A stretch of DNA of 64,000 bases from Fodinibius sp964490705. Lineage in GTDB: Bacteria > Bacteroidota > Rhodothermia > Balneolales > Balneolaceae. Below, one piece after another: positions 26,548-34,866 of this stretch (positions within the stretch are counted from its first letter, which is position 1; each line of letters starts with the position of its first letter). Where the stretch lies: NCBI GenBank assembly GCA_964490705.1, contig CAZBCG010000011.1, positions 1 to 64,000 on the forward strand, in the 5' to 3' direction. The notes under the pieces are model-generated. The model was not told where the DNA came from. It saw nothing but the letters and a program-made list of their open reading frames with translations, and did not search any database. Made by a program: the position numbers and the translations under genes.

Positions 26548-26919
26548 TTATTCTTGAAGCATGTTTTGTAGATTGTTATCGCCACTCGAGCTGGATTGTT
26601 CCTGCTCAGTTTCGCGATCCTCTATTTCGATGTTTTGTTTTGGGGCCTCAATCTGTTTGGTACTTTTTGAGGATTCCGTTTTGGTGCCCTCATCCTCATT
26701 GGCAATAATAGCCTCGAGGTTCTGCAATCGGCTTTCGGTATCTTTTTTGTATTGCATAAATGCCTTCGCCAGCCGATCGAACTGCTCTTCTTCAATTGAA
26801 CTGTTATTCCTGTTGATCCATGCTTTTATCAACCCAAAAGTCTTAGCGGCTAAGTAACCAACAAGAGCAAAAGCTCCAATTGAGCCAACTAATGCAACTA
26901 CCATCTCTTCAAAACTCAT
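26548..26919 (-). CDS. PspB-like small membrane protein, copy 3
   Basis: 123 residues with one N-terminal membrane segment (about 8-28, VALVGSIGAFALVGYLAAK), then LIKAWINRN and a helical stretch FDRLAKAFMQYKKDTESRLQN with LEAIIANEDE. This RL-x(n)-LE-x-I-x-x-ED layout resembles PspB, the membrane partner of phage-shock regulators. The C-terminal 45 residues are Ser/Glu/Gln-rich and probably disordered. Its start overlaps the stop of the previous copy by 4 bases (ATGA). The second copy is clearly a paralogue. Confidence 0.75.
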   Translation of the reverse strand: MSFEEMVVALVGSIGAFALVGYLAAKTFGLIKAWINRNNSSIEEEQFDRLAKAFMQYKKDTESRLQNLEAIIANEDEGTKTESSKSTKQIEAPKQNIEIEDRETEQEQSSSSGDNNLQNMLQE

Positions 26920-27206
26920 GGTCGAACCTGGTCTTTAGATTTTAAATCATTGCTCAAACTACTATCGTTTCTGGGAGCCTCAATTTGCGAAAAATCATTA
27001 CCCCGATCCTCATCTTCAGCGATAATAGTTTCAAGGTGTTGAACTCGTTCGGTCATCTCTTTTTTGTGTTCTACAAATGCCCGAGCTAACCGATCAAAAT
27101 TTTCTCCGATTTCACTATTGCCGGAATCCCTGTTAATCCAGGCTTTGATCAATCCTGTAGCACAGGCAATAGCTACAATGGTGACAACAAAGATTTCTCC
27201 TTCCAT
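26916..27206 (-). CDS. PspB-like small membrane protein, copy 2
   Basis: 96 residues: a short N-terminal hydrophobic stretch (IFVVTIVAIACATGLIKAW) followed by FDRLARAFVEHKKEMTERVQ and HLETIIAEDED, closely matching the third copy (LIKAWINR and DRLA.AF...KK). The tail is polar. The start codon shares one base with the stop of the preceding gene (TAATG). Function unknown; by analogy to PspB it may sense or relay envelope stress. Confidence 0.75.
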   Translation of the reverse strand: MEGEIFVVTIVAIACATGLIKAWINRDSGNSEIGENFDRLARAFVEHKKEMTERVQHLETIIAEDEDRGNDFSQIEAPRNDSSLSNDLKSKDQVRP

Positions 27207-27520
27207 TACTTGCTCCTCCGTTTATTTGCGATATCAGAGACTTCCTGCTGATTTTCTTCCTTGATGGAGTCATCATCAATCTCAATTTCTTCCATGCCGC
27301 GTCCTGCACCGGTCGAAAAATCCTCGGGTTCACCGGCCGCAATAGCTTCAAGGTTTTCAATGCGACCCTTCAGCGAATTGACGAGCTTGCGCAGATCCTC
27401 GACCTCTTCCTCATTTTGGCGACTGCGGTTCATCATCGACATCTTATTTTTTTGATATTCGATGATAAAGCCACCGATAATTGCCACGAGCGGTATGAGA
27501 ACCCAGATCCAAGCTGCCAT
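27206..27520 (-). CDS. PspB-like small membrane protein, copy 1
   Basis: 104 residues with an N-terminal membrane segment (MAAWIWVLIPLVAIIGGFII), then a coiled-coil EEVEDLRKLVNSLKGRIENL and EAIAAGEPEDFS. Of the three tandem copies this is the most PspB-like in layout (short periplasmic start, one membrane span, arginine-rich helix with RIENLEAI). It is 81 bases after yggS. Confidence 0.75.
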   Translation of the reverse strand: MAAWIWVLIPLVAIIGGFIIEYQKNKMSMMNRSRQNEEEVEDLRKLVNSLKGRIENLEAIAAGEPEDFSTGAGRGMEEIEIDDDSIKEENQQEVSDIANKRRSK

Positions 27521-27601
27521 GTTATTTAAATTCTTTAGTTGTGATTATGTAATGTACTAAATTGTAACAATATTGAAAGGATGGTATAACGATAATTTCG
27601 G

Positions 27602-28306
27602 TTAGTAGTTACGTTCGCCAAAGATGGCGCGTCCCACGCGTACCATGGTCGAACCCTCCTCGATAGCTATTTCCATATCATTGGTCATACCCATCGAAAG
27701 TTCATCGAGCTGAACATTGTCGGATTCAAATTTCCGGTGATTGTCACGGATTTCGCGCAGCTTTTGAAATTCCGGACGCACGCTTTCCACTTCATCGGCA
27801 TCGACAAACGTGGCCATTCCCATCAGCCCTCGAACGCGGACGTGATCGAGCCCTTGCGCATACTCCAGAATTCCTTTCAGATCACTGGCCTCGCAGCCGC
27901 TCTTTTGGTCTTCGCCGCTGATGTTGATCTGCACCAGCGTATTAATGACGCGGTCGATACGGGAGGCTCGTTTCTCAATTTCTCTCAGGTATTTCGATTT
28001 TGATATCGAATGAATCCAGTTTACCCGCTGCACCATATATTTGATCTTATTGGTCTGCAGGTTGCCTACCATATGCCACTGGATTTGCTGCTCCTCGTAT
28101 TCATCCATTTTGTCCTGCAGTTCCCTGGCGCGGTTTTCCCCAAAGTGAATCTGTCCGCAATCAAAGGCTTTTTTGATGTCATCCAGCGGCTTCATCTTGC
28201 TTACGGCCACCAGTGTAATTTCATTGGGATCTCGACCCGCTTTTTCACAGGCATTGGCAATTCGGTCTTTGAGATTAACAATGTTTTGACAAATATCTTC
28301 GGCCAT
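27602..28306 (-). CDS. yggS: YggS family pyridoxal phosphate homeostasis protein
   Basis: PLP-binding protein that buffers pyridoxal phosphate and affects amino-acid pools; no catalytic reaction is established. The 234 residues contain ITLVAVSKMKP (24-34, with the PLP lysine), FGENRARELQDK, WHMVGNLQTNK, and the phosphate-binding C-terminal motifs LSMGMTNDMEIAIEEGSTMVRVGRAIFG. Heads the minus-strand operon with three PspB-like genes and a DivIVA gene. Confidence 0.93.
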   Translation of the reverse strand: MAEDICQNIVNLKDRIANACEKAGRDPNEITLVAVSKMKPLDDIKKAFDCGQIHFGENRARELQDKMDEYEEQQIQWHMVGNLQTNKIKYMVQRVNWIHSISKSKYLREIEKRASRIDRVINTLVQINISGEDQKSGCEASDLKGILEYAQGLDHVRVRGLMGMATFVDADEVESVRPEFQKLREIRDNHRKFESDNVQLDELSMGMTNDMEIAIEEGSTMVRVGRAIFGERNY

Positions 28307-28571
28307 GGAGCAGTCGGTTATTTGGGTTCAAAGGTGTAGCTAATATGATAACGGAAATTCAACAGTAGATAATTAAGCAAGTCATCAATCCGGTTAAAAA
28401 TAAGCTTTTAAGAAAGCTATTAAAATGGTATTTTATGAGTCTGAAACAAAGAATCGAACATACTTTGATCACTCACACACTGAGTATTTTTTATTTCGAA
28501 TCTGATATAATCGCTTTTCACCTCAGGTGCGATTCAACCGCAATGCCAAAGCACGGGGGGCGATAGCCAGA

Positions 28572-29627
28572 ATGAATATTCAGGTTCGGCATATTTCCAC
28601 CTTTCTGCACCAATGGGCGCCCCCCAATACCAAACTCGATTATGACAACGTCGGTCTTCTCATCGGCGATCCCAACCAAGAAATTTCACGCGTTTTAACC
28701 TGCCTCGATGTTACGCTGGATGTTGTTGGCGAAGCCATCCAGAATGATTGTGATCTTATCGTTGCCCACCATCCGCTCATTTTTAACAGTATTGATCGCA
28801 TTAATCCCACCAATGAGCAGGGTAAAATTATTTTCAAGCTGATTAAAAATGATATTGCGCTCATCGCTGCGCATACGAATCTCGATGCGGCGCTCGATGG
28901 CGTCTCATTTGTGCTGGGCCAAAAGTTGGGATTAGAAAACCTGAAATTCCTGGATAATAATTATAATATCAGCCGAAAAATTGTGCTGACAACCAGCCAT
29001 TCCGACAGTGAATCGGTGCTAAAGTTATTGAACTACTACTCAGCTGAAGAAGCGCATTATTATAAGGTGGAGGGCAAAAAAGACGGGCAATATACTTATG
29101 AGGCGATTATGGATGAACACAACGTCTCGGATCTGAAGAAAGGGCTTGAGAAAAACGGGCTGCTCCATCGCGGTAGTTTTCAGGTGATGGATGTTGCCAG
29201 TCCGTCGAATAATGTAGGCATGGGCGTTGTAGGATTTTATCGCGACAAGGGATTAACGCAACAGCAGTTTTTGGATACCGTTGCCGATGCACTGAATGTG
29301 AAGGCGGTGCGATTTTCGGGCTCGGTTGATCGCATCAAAAAAGTGGCTGTGTGTGGTGGTGCCGGTGTATCGCTGGCTCGCAAGGCGATCGGGCAGGGCG
29401 CACAGGCCTTTGTGACATCAGATATTAAGTACCACGATTATTTTACTGACACTGAAGATTTTTTACTGGTCGATGTAGGCCATTACGAAAGCGAAGTGCC
29501 CATGGTGGCGGCGCTTCAGCAGGAATTGTCGGAAGCTTTTGAACAGCTTGACGTAATTGAAACCGAAATAACCACCAATCCAATGCAGGTTTTTATACCT
29601 GATCATAAACAAAATCCGCAGGAATAA
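28572..29627 (+). CDS. Nif3-like dinuclear metal centre protein
   Basis: Family with a conserved two-metal centre, annotated in some bacteria as GTP cyclohydrolase I type 2; the true reaction is uncertain. The start at 28572 (MNIQVRHIS) fits the family; a GTG at 28527 would add 15 residues. The 351-residue protein has the metal motifs VAHHPLIF (about 65-72), AAHTNLD (about 96-102) and, at the C terminus, DIKYHDYF and VDVGHYESE. Between them lies the insert domain (about 130-225) found in the long Nif3 form, with a PII/CutA-like fold. Confidence 0.9.
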   Translation: MNIQVRHISTFLHQWAPPNTKLDYDNVGLLIGDPNQEISRVLTCLDVTLDVVGEAIQNDCDLIVAHHPLIFNSIDRINPTNEQGKIIFKLIKNDIALIAAHTNLDAALDGVSFVLGQKLGLENLKFLDNNYNISRKIVLTTSHSDSESVLKLLNYYSAEEAHYYKVEGKKDGQYTYEAIMDEHNVSDLKKGLEKNGLLHRGSFQVMDVASPSNNVGMGVVGFYRDKGLTQQQFLDTVADALNVKAVRFSGSVDRIKKVAVCGGAGVSLARKAIGQGAQAFVTSDIKYHDYFTDTEDFLLVDVGHYESEVPMVAALQQELSEAFEQLDVIETEITTNPMQVFIPDHKQNPQE

Positions 29628-29647
29628 ACGACGATACCCTAAAATCT

Positions 29648-30382
29648 ATGGAAGAAGTACTTCAACAATTAGCTAATCTTCAATATATCGACAGCAGAAT
29701 CGACGAGCTAAAACAGTTGCGGGGCGATCTGCCAGAAGAAATCCTCGATATTGAGACCGATATCAATCGGTATGAAGCCAAGATTGAGCGCCTGGAAGAG
29801 GAAAAGAAAGAGCTGAAGGTTGAGCGCGATAACCTGGAGCTTGAGATCAAGGACGCTCAAAATAAGATGGATAAATACGAGGAGCAGCAGATGTCGGTGC
29901 GCAATAACCGCGAATACGATGCTCTGACGAAAGAGATTGAGTCTCAAAAGCAGATTATCGAAAACTCGGAGTCGCGCAAGGAGGAGATCGAGAAGCGCCT
30001 GGAAGAGATCGATCCCGAGATGGAAAAGCTGCAGGAAGAGCTCGACGATACCCAAGAGCTCTATGAAGAGAAGCAAGAAAATCTCGAAGAGGTGAAAAAA
30101 GACACCCAAAAAGAGGAAGATATGCTTGAGGAAAAGCGCGAAGAGGTCGAAAAAAATATCGACGATCGCTATCTGAAAAGCTATAATCGTCTTCGCAATG
30201 GACTTTCTAACGGTTTGGCGGTAGTACCAATGGAAAAAGGTGCTGCGCTGGGCATGGCATTGCCTCCCCAAACACAGGTCGAAGTTCGTCATAAGAATAA
30301 GATCATTATTGACGAAAACAGCGGACGCATTGTTGTGCATCCGTCATTCTTTGAGAAGGCTGAAGAGCAGCTGTCGCTCTAA
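29648..30382 (+). CDS. Coiled-coil protein of the C4 zinc-ribbon family that has lost its zinc ligands
   Basis: Residues 1-175 are an almost unbroken coiled coil, followed by RYLKSYNRLRNGLSNGLAVVP. The end matches the zinc-ribbon domain in position: the family's G-A-C-G-G-C-x4-PPQ becomes GAALGMALPPQ (198-208) and II-x-C-E-x-C-GRI becomes IIIDENSGRIVV (219-230). So all four expected cysteines are Ala200, Met203, Asp222 and Ser225. The spacing and flanking residues stay intact, so the fold may persist without metal. The 244-residue length is normal for the family. It lies 20 bases after the Nif3-like gene, a pairing common in bacteria, and is probably cotranscribed with it. Confidence 0.85.
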   Translation: MEEVLQQLANLQYIDSRIDELKQLRGDLPEEILDIETDINRYEAKIERLEEEKKELKVERDNLELEIKDAQNKMDKYEEQQMSVRNNREYDALTKEIESQKQIIENSESRKEEIEKRLEEIDPEMEKLQEELDDTQELYEEKQENLEEVKKDTQKEEDMLEEKREEVEKNIDDRYLKSYNRLRNGLSNGLAVVPMEKGAALGMALPPQTQVEVRHKNKIIIDENSGRIVVHPSFFEKAEEQLSL

Positions 30383-30406
30383 CACGTTTTACTAGATTTA
30401 CAAAAG

Positions 30407-30448
30407 AAAGATGTACGCATCGGGATTGATGTAGTACATCTTTTTGTT
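30407..30448 (+). terminator. Terminator before rnpB
   Basis: AAAGATGTAC (30407-30416) pairs perfectly with GTACATCTTT (30434-30443), followed by TTTTTGTTTTTT on the plus strand. It closes the Nif3/coiled-coil transcription unit and insulates rnpB. Confidence 0.85.
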
Positions 30449-30450
30449 TT

Positions 30451-30478
30451 TTGGAAGGATTCAAGTTTCGTATCTTTA
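30451..30478 (+). promoter_or_regulatory. Bacteroidota-type promoter of rnpB
   Basis: TTTTTTGG (TTG at 30451-30453) and TATCTTTA (30471-30478) are 17 bases apart. This fits the -33 TTG / -7 TAnnTTTG promoter of Bacteroidota primary sigma factor. The RNase P RNA 5' end at about 30480 falls just after it. No TATAAT-type alternative is placed well. Confidence 0.6.
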
Positions 30479-30479
30479 T

Positions 30480-30827
30480 ATGGGATGATCGGGCAATCGC
30501 CTCCCGACTTTTCGGGAAGAGGAAAGTCCGAACACCAACGAGCACCGTGCTTCCTAACGGGAAGATCCCGAATGCTTTCGGGATAGCCAGTGCCACAGAA
30601 AACAGACTACCCCCGAGCAATCGGGGGAAAAGGTGAAAAGGTGAGGTAAGAGCTCACCGTCCCGCACCGTAAGGTCGGGAGCTAGGTAAACCTCACGGGG
30701 TGCAAGCTCACGCAGGTCGTGCGCCGCTCGTCGCCATACGGCCGGGTGGAGTGCTCAAGTCCCGGGGCGACTCGGGAATAAGATAAATGATTGCCCTTGA
30801 CAGAATTCGGCTTACAGGTCATCCCAT
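30480..30827 (+). ncRNA. rnpB: RNase P RNA, bacterial class A
   Basis: Catalytic RNA that matures the 5' ends of tRNAs with the RnpA protein. Helix P1 is formed by ATGGGATGA (30480-30488) and TCATCCCAT (30819-30827). Between them are the universal elements GAGGAAAGTCCGAACACC (30520-30537), CACAGAAAACAGACTAC, GGTAAGAGCTCACCG, AGATAAATGATTGCC (30781-30795) and ACAGAATTCGGCTTACAGG. Length about 348, typical of class A. It has its own promoter and terminator. Confidence 0.95.
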
Positions 30828-30840
30828 GAATTTATATGAA

Positions 30841-30870
30841 AAGGCCGTCCGAGTAGGGCGGCCTTTTGTT
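30841..30870 (+). terminator. Terminator of rnpB
   Basis: AAGGCCGTCC and GGGCGGCCTT form a GC-rich hairpin around GAGTA, followed by TTTTGTTGTTTTC. It ends 22 bases before the convergent DUF3137 gene stop. Confidence 0.85.
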
Positions 30871-30891
30871 GTTTTCAGTCCTATGGCTTTT

Positions 30892-32022
30892 TTATTTTGC
30901 CCAAATACGCTTATTCAGGTTAAAGTCTTCAACAATACCCAGTAGAAAGTTTAGATCTTTGTAAAAAGTGAAGATCTTTTCCCGGTCCAACACATTGTCC
31001 AGATCTTGCTCATTCATCAAATAATCCTGGCTGATATCCGGCTCCAACAGGTCGCGGTCGTAGGGAATGGCCAAGTGCATTTTGGAGTCCCAGAAACAGA
31101 GAAATATCATTTTACCAGTACGTCCGGAAAATTCTTTGATGCGTTCCATCATGGTTGTTGAAAGCACGTATCGCGCCTGCTGCTGATCGTTGCTATAGAC
31201 ATTGTAAGCTTTCTCCAGTTCAACGTCTTCAAGATGCACTTGCTCAAGGTCGTCAATACGATCATCGGGGTGATATTTGCTTCCCACTTTTGTCTTGGTC
31301 TTTCCTCGGCGATCTTCTTTTTTGTAGTCGTTCCATTGATAAGCAGTCGGGCGGACGAGCGTTTTGGCCTGGAACCGTTTGTGAAAGTCAGCGCGGAAGT
31401 AGATCCCTCGGAAAAAGTTGTCGCTGGTGTTGGCAAATTTTTCAACCATGTGTTTCATGTCTTCCATCTTTTCGCGCTGCTCTTCGTTAAGGTTGGAGCC
31501 GCCCAGCTGCTTTACATCCGATGTGGAGGCCACGATTTCGCAGAATGCGATATCGGTATCCCCCACTTTGCCGGATACAAAATCTTCTGCGGTTAGTCCT
31601 CCGGCTTCACGCGACAGTATCAGGCTGTCATTAATATCTTCTTTTGAAAAGCCCTCCCGTGGTTTGTAGGAAAAATCATCATCAAAAAAGTGCACAATTT
31701 TTTTGATGAGTTTCTGCTTAAACTTTTTGCTAAACTTTGCCCCTTTTCGGAAGTAATTCCCGAATTTTTTGGAGATGGAATATCCGGCAATTGCTATGAC
31801 AGCAGTCCAGAAAAAGGGAAAACTTCCGGTGCTGTACCATATCCAGATGAGAACAGGAGAGGAGATCAAAATGAAAACACCCGCGACTTTAAAGAGATCG
31901 AACCGTTCTTTACTGCTCAACGATTGCTCACCGTAAATTTCACGTGCCTCTTCCTGGAGTTCTTCGATAGATGATTTGAGTTCATTGTTATAGAACGCAG
32001 TGAATGCTTCCTCTGATTTCAT
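30892..32022 (-). CDS. DUF3137 membrane protein, partner of LemA
   Basis: 376 residues. Two hydrophobic segments near 44-66 and 70-84 (VAGVFILISSPVLIWIW and FFWTAVIAIAGYSI) are followed by a large cytoplasmic or periplasmic domain with FRGIYFRADFHKRF (about 208-221), which corresponds to the DUF3137 signature F.G....DF.K.F. In other bacteria DUF3137 and lemA genes stand together, as here, 142 bases downstream of lemA. Function unknown. Confidence 0.8.
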   Translation of the reverse strand: MKSEEAFTAFYNNELKSSIEELQEEAREIYGEQSLSSKERFDLFKVAGVFILISSPVLIWIWYSTGSFPFFWTAVIAIAGYSISKKFGNYFRKGAKFSKKFKQKLIKKIVHFFDDDFSYKPREGFSKEDINDSLILSREAGGLTAEDFVSGKVGDTDIAFCEIVASTSDVKQLGGSNLNEEQREKMEDMKHMVEKFANTSDNFFRGIYFRADFHKRFQAKTLVRPTAYQWNDYKKEDRRGKTKTKVGSKYHPDDRIDDLEQVHLEDVELEKAYNVYSNDQQQARYVLSTTMMERIKEFSGRTGKMIFLCFWDSKMHLAIPYDRDLLEPDISQDYLMNEQDLDNVLDREKIFTFYKDLNFLLGIVEDFNLNKRIWAK

Positions 32023-32164
32023 AACGCTGTTTTTTTGAGTGTTCTTGATGAAGAATATATTTCTTTTGCAGCGGACTACAGCTGTTGGTACTAGACTTTT
32101 GAGGCGAATGAAGTTGTTCTTTTATGCTTCTTACACATGTTTTCCATCGCTTGATCTTTAAGAA

Positions 32165-32743
32165 TCAGGAGTTGAACATTTCACCCACATCCGGCGTCTT
32201 GTGTTCATGGACTTCGGCTTCAAAAACTTCGCGGGAGTTGAATCCGAATTGACTGGCAATAATATTACCGGGGAACGTCTCGATACTGTCGTTGTACCCT
32301 TTAACGGCAGAATTAAAAAAGCGGCGGGAAGCCGAAAGCTGTTCTTCCACTTCATTGAGCGATCGTTGCAGCTGCATAAAGTTTTCGCTGGCTTTCAGAT
32401 CAGGATAATCTTCGACCTGCACCATAAGCGTGTCCAATGCTTGGGTCATCTCGCTTTCGACCTGCTCACGTTCCTTGCGAGAAAGATCGCCCGATTGCGC
32501 CTTGTTGCGCAAATCTACGATTTGGCTAAGGGTTTCGTTTTCATAATCCATATACTCCTTGGCGGCGGAGACAAGGTTGGGAATCAGGTCATGCCGCTTT
32601 TTGAGGTTCGCCTGAATACTGCCGTAGGATTCGTCGATCTGGTTTTCGCTTCGAATAATGCGGTTGTACAGGCTGGCACCATATCCTACAAGTGCAACAA
32701 CGAGCGCTATAGCAATAATGAGTACTATTGTTGATAAAAGCAT
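32165..32743 (-). CDS. lemA: LemA family protein
   Basis: 192 residues. One N-terminal membrane span (3-25, LSTIVLIIAIALVVALVGYG), then an all-helical domain with YNRIIRSENQIDESYGSIQANLKKRHDLIPNLV beginning near residue 27 (only the family core is meaningful: NQ..... .......KRRHDLIPNLV). The C-terminal KGYNDSIETFPGNIIASQFGF is typical too. LemA proteins are envelope helical-bundle proteins of unknown role. Confidence 0.92.
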   Translation of the reverse strand: MLLSTIVLIIAIALVVALVGYGASLYNRIIRSENQIDESYGSIQANLKKRHDLIPNLVSAAKEYMDYENETLSQIVDLRNKAQSGDLSRKEREQVESEMTQALDTLMVQVEDYPDLKASENFMQLQRSLNEVEEQLSASRRFFNSAVKGYNDSIETFPGNIIASQFGFNSREVFEAEVHEHKTPDVGEMFNS

Positions 32744-33020
32744 AAAAGCTGATAGTTATGATTGGGATGAGACTCTACAGAGTAGAAATAAGAGTTGGGC
32801 TTGTGTTCTCTTAATGTTTGTTGATTTTTCATCTTATTCTCTACTTGAATCAATTTGCTATAATCTTTCCAATAATTTTCCAAACTTCAACTTTGGGAAT
32901 ATGGTCTTGTAGATCAGTTTTTACAGTCGGTTTAGAAAAGCGGTATCTTGTAAGTTGAATGATTCTGTACGAAACTTCATTACTAACTTCTCTTGAAAAA
33001 GCTAACGTTACATTGATAGA

Positions 33021-33527
33021 ATGAACTCAAAAGAACTCCGCGCATTACAGGCCCCACTAAAAGATAAATACAAAGAATATCCCGAAGAAGCGGAATGGAT
33101 GCTCCATGCCGAAGGCACTCTGGGATCAGAAATATCATGTACTGTTCCCACTGATATCGGTGATGTGGAAGCAGGATTGCATCCCGCTACCGGCGGCGAT
33201 GGGTCACAGGCTTGCTCGGGTGATATGCTGCTGGAGGCCTTGGTGGCGTGTGCGGGCGTAACGCTCAAATCGGTGGCTACGACTATGGATATTGATATCC
33301 AAAAAGGGAAAGTAAAAGCTGAGGGACTGCTCGATTTTAAAGGTACGCTGGGCGTCACCCGGGAGGCACCGGTGGGATTCAAAGAAATTGATCTTCACTT
33401 TGAGCTTGATACGGATGCAGATCAGCAAAAGGTATCGAAGCTTATTGAGCTGACCGAGCGCTACTGCGTGATCTATCAGACGCTGAAAAACAGTCCGGAG
33501 CTGAATACCGATTTTTCGATTAGCTAA
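33021..33527 (+). CDS. OsmC-like hydroperoxide-family protein
   Basis: 168 residues. Members of OsmC/Ohr reduce organic hydroperoxides via two cysteines. Here one cysteine lies in LLEALVACAGVTL (about 70-82) and the other in ERYCVIYQTL (about 147-156), the expected positions. An N-terminal stretch (1-25) is extra. A further Cys at CSGDML is next to the first. Convergent with the MFS gene, stops overlapping by 4 bases. Reaction not proven. Confidence 0.87.
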   Translation: MNSKELRALQAPLKDKYKEYPEEAEWMLHAEGTLGSEISCTVPTDIGDVEAGLHPATGGDGSQACSGDMLLEALVACAGVTLKSVATTMDIDIQKGKVKAEGLLDFKGTLGVTREAPVGFKEIDLHFELDTDADQQKVSKLIELTERYCVIYQTLKNSPELNTDFSIS

Positions 33528-34771
33528 TCTAACGGTTTGCCGCTATAGCTAAACAGGGTGGTGTCGCGACATACGGTTTCGGGCATATGGCGATATACAA
33601 GCCAAGCGCCGATAATTGTAGCAAAGCCAATGATGAAAAAGGGCAGCTCGAATGAAAATACGGCCAACAGCCCTGCCAACAGTGGACCTACGGCAATGCC
33701 GAGTCCAAAGCCCATGGTGACGACACTCATTTGACGCCCTTCGCCGCCTGTTTTAGATAAGTCGGCAGCAAGGGCAAAAGCAGGTGATGCTACTCCGGCA
33801 GCAGCAATGCCCTGGAATAGGCGAACCACCACCATTTGTCCCATGGTTTGTACTTCTGCTAATAAAATGGTGGTTATTGCCATCAGAATAAGACCGCCCA
33901 GGATAAACGGTTTGCGGCCAAATTTGTCAGAAAAATGTCCCAGCGGCACCTGAAAGATAAGTCGGCCGACCATCAGCATACTAAAGGCGATACTGAAACC
34001 GATGGCGGTCATGCCGAGTCGGGCGTTAAACTCATTTTCGAGTGTCGTCACCATCGAAAAGCAGCAGGCCATGGCAAAAGTGGCCAGGGCAGCGGTGAGA
34101 ATACCATCCCCGTAAAGCGATAAATCAAACACTTTGAGGCGGCGTGTAACTTCTTCTTTGACCTCAATTTTGACCTCTTTGACCCAGCTTTGCACGAGTA
34201 GCATTGAGAGAAAAATGAATCCCGATCCCACATAAAAAGCGGCATCAAAGCCGTAGTGGACCTGCAGGAATCCCCCGATAACGGGACCAATGGCGAAGCC
34301 GATAATCCGAAAAGTGCTATAGACGCCCATCGACCCGCCGCGGGTACTTCGTTCGGTGATGGCAGTCATCAGCGAAAGTACTGCGGGGATGGTGATGGCT
34401 ACGCCCAATCCCTGTAGGGTACGTAAAATGAGCAGGTGGATAAAATTATCTGCGAAGATAAAAAAGAGGGTGCTTACGCCGATAAGTCCCAGCCCGGTCT
34501 GAATGAGCTTTTTCCGCATGTTGAGTTTGTCGCTGAGTGCGCCCATCAGCGGTTGGAAAATGGCGGCAATAAATCCGAACAGCGAAATTAAGATGCCCAC
34601 CAGCACCGGGGTCGCAAAATCAACGTGCTCCTTGGGAAGTTTGGCAACGTAGAGGGGAATCAGAATAAACAGGATGCTGTTGCCCATTGCATCAGCCATC
34701 CGCGCAATGGATAGCGCCAGTATGCTTTTGTTGATGCCGAGAGTTTCGACTAGTTTTTCTTTAAGTGACAA
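33524..34771 (-). CDS. Major facilitator superfamily transporter
   Basis: Inner-membrane secondary transporter with 12 predicted spans. The start is taken as TTG at 34771 (MSLKEKLVETLGINKSILAL), because the upstream in-frame ATG at 34837 adds 22 residues that look like non-coding sequence; no ATG lies between. From there 415 residues remain. Visible landmarks are GALSDKLNMRKKLIQTG (the loop 2-3 motif) and the second copy GHFSDKFGRKPFILGG (after span 8). Multidrug or sugar export are possible; substrate unknown. Confidence 0.87.
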   Translation of the reverse strand: MSLKEKLVETLGINKSILALSIARMADAMGNSILFILIPLYVAKLPKEHVDFATPVLVGILISLFGFIAAIFQPLMGALSDKLNMRKKLIQTGLGLIGVSTLFFIFADNFIHLLILRTLQGLGVAITIPAVLSLMTAITERSTRGGSMGVYSTFRIIGFAIGPVIGGFLQVHYGFDAAFYVGSGFIFLSMLLVQSWVKEVKIEVKEEVTRRLKVFDLSLYGDGILTAALATFAMACCFSMVTTLENEFNARLGMTAIGFSIAFSMLMVGRLIFQVPLGHFSDKFGRKPFILGGLILMAITTILLAEVQTMGQMVVVRLFQGIAAAGVASPAFALAADLSKTGGEGRQMSVVTMGFGLGIAVGPLLAGLLAVFSFELPFFIIGFATIIGAWLVYRHMPETVCRDTTLFSYSGKPLD

Positions 34772-34866
34772 ACAGGGATTTTTCGTTTTAATGATTATAG
34801 AATAGCAACGCTTTTGCGGATGAATCGTTCCGCTCAACTGAAGTTGGCAAATATACCAACTGGATA

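Noticed and set aside
29708..30340. Leu/Phe-rich minus-strand frame opposite the coiled-coil gene
   Set aside because: It arises from the Glu/Lys-rich codons of the coiled coil on the other strand.
30306..30620. Minus-strand frame covering the 5' part of rnpB
   Set aside because: The region folds as RNase P RNA with all universal elements, and a terminator and promoter lie inside the frame.
34772..34837. N-terminal extension of the MFS transporter
   Set aside because: The added residues are not membrane-like and contain spacer sequence; a TTG start after them fits the family better.
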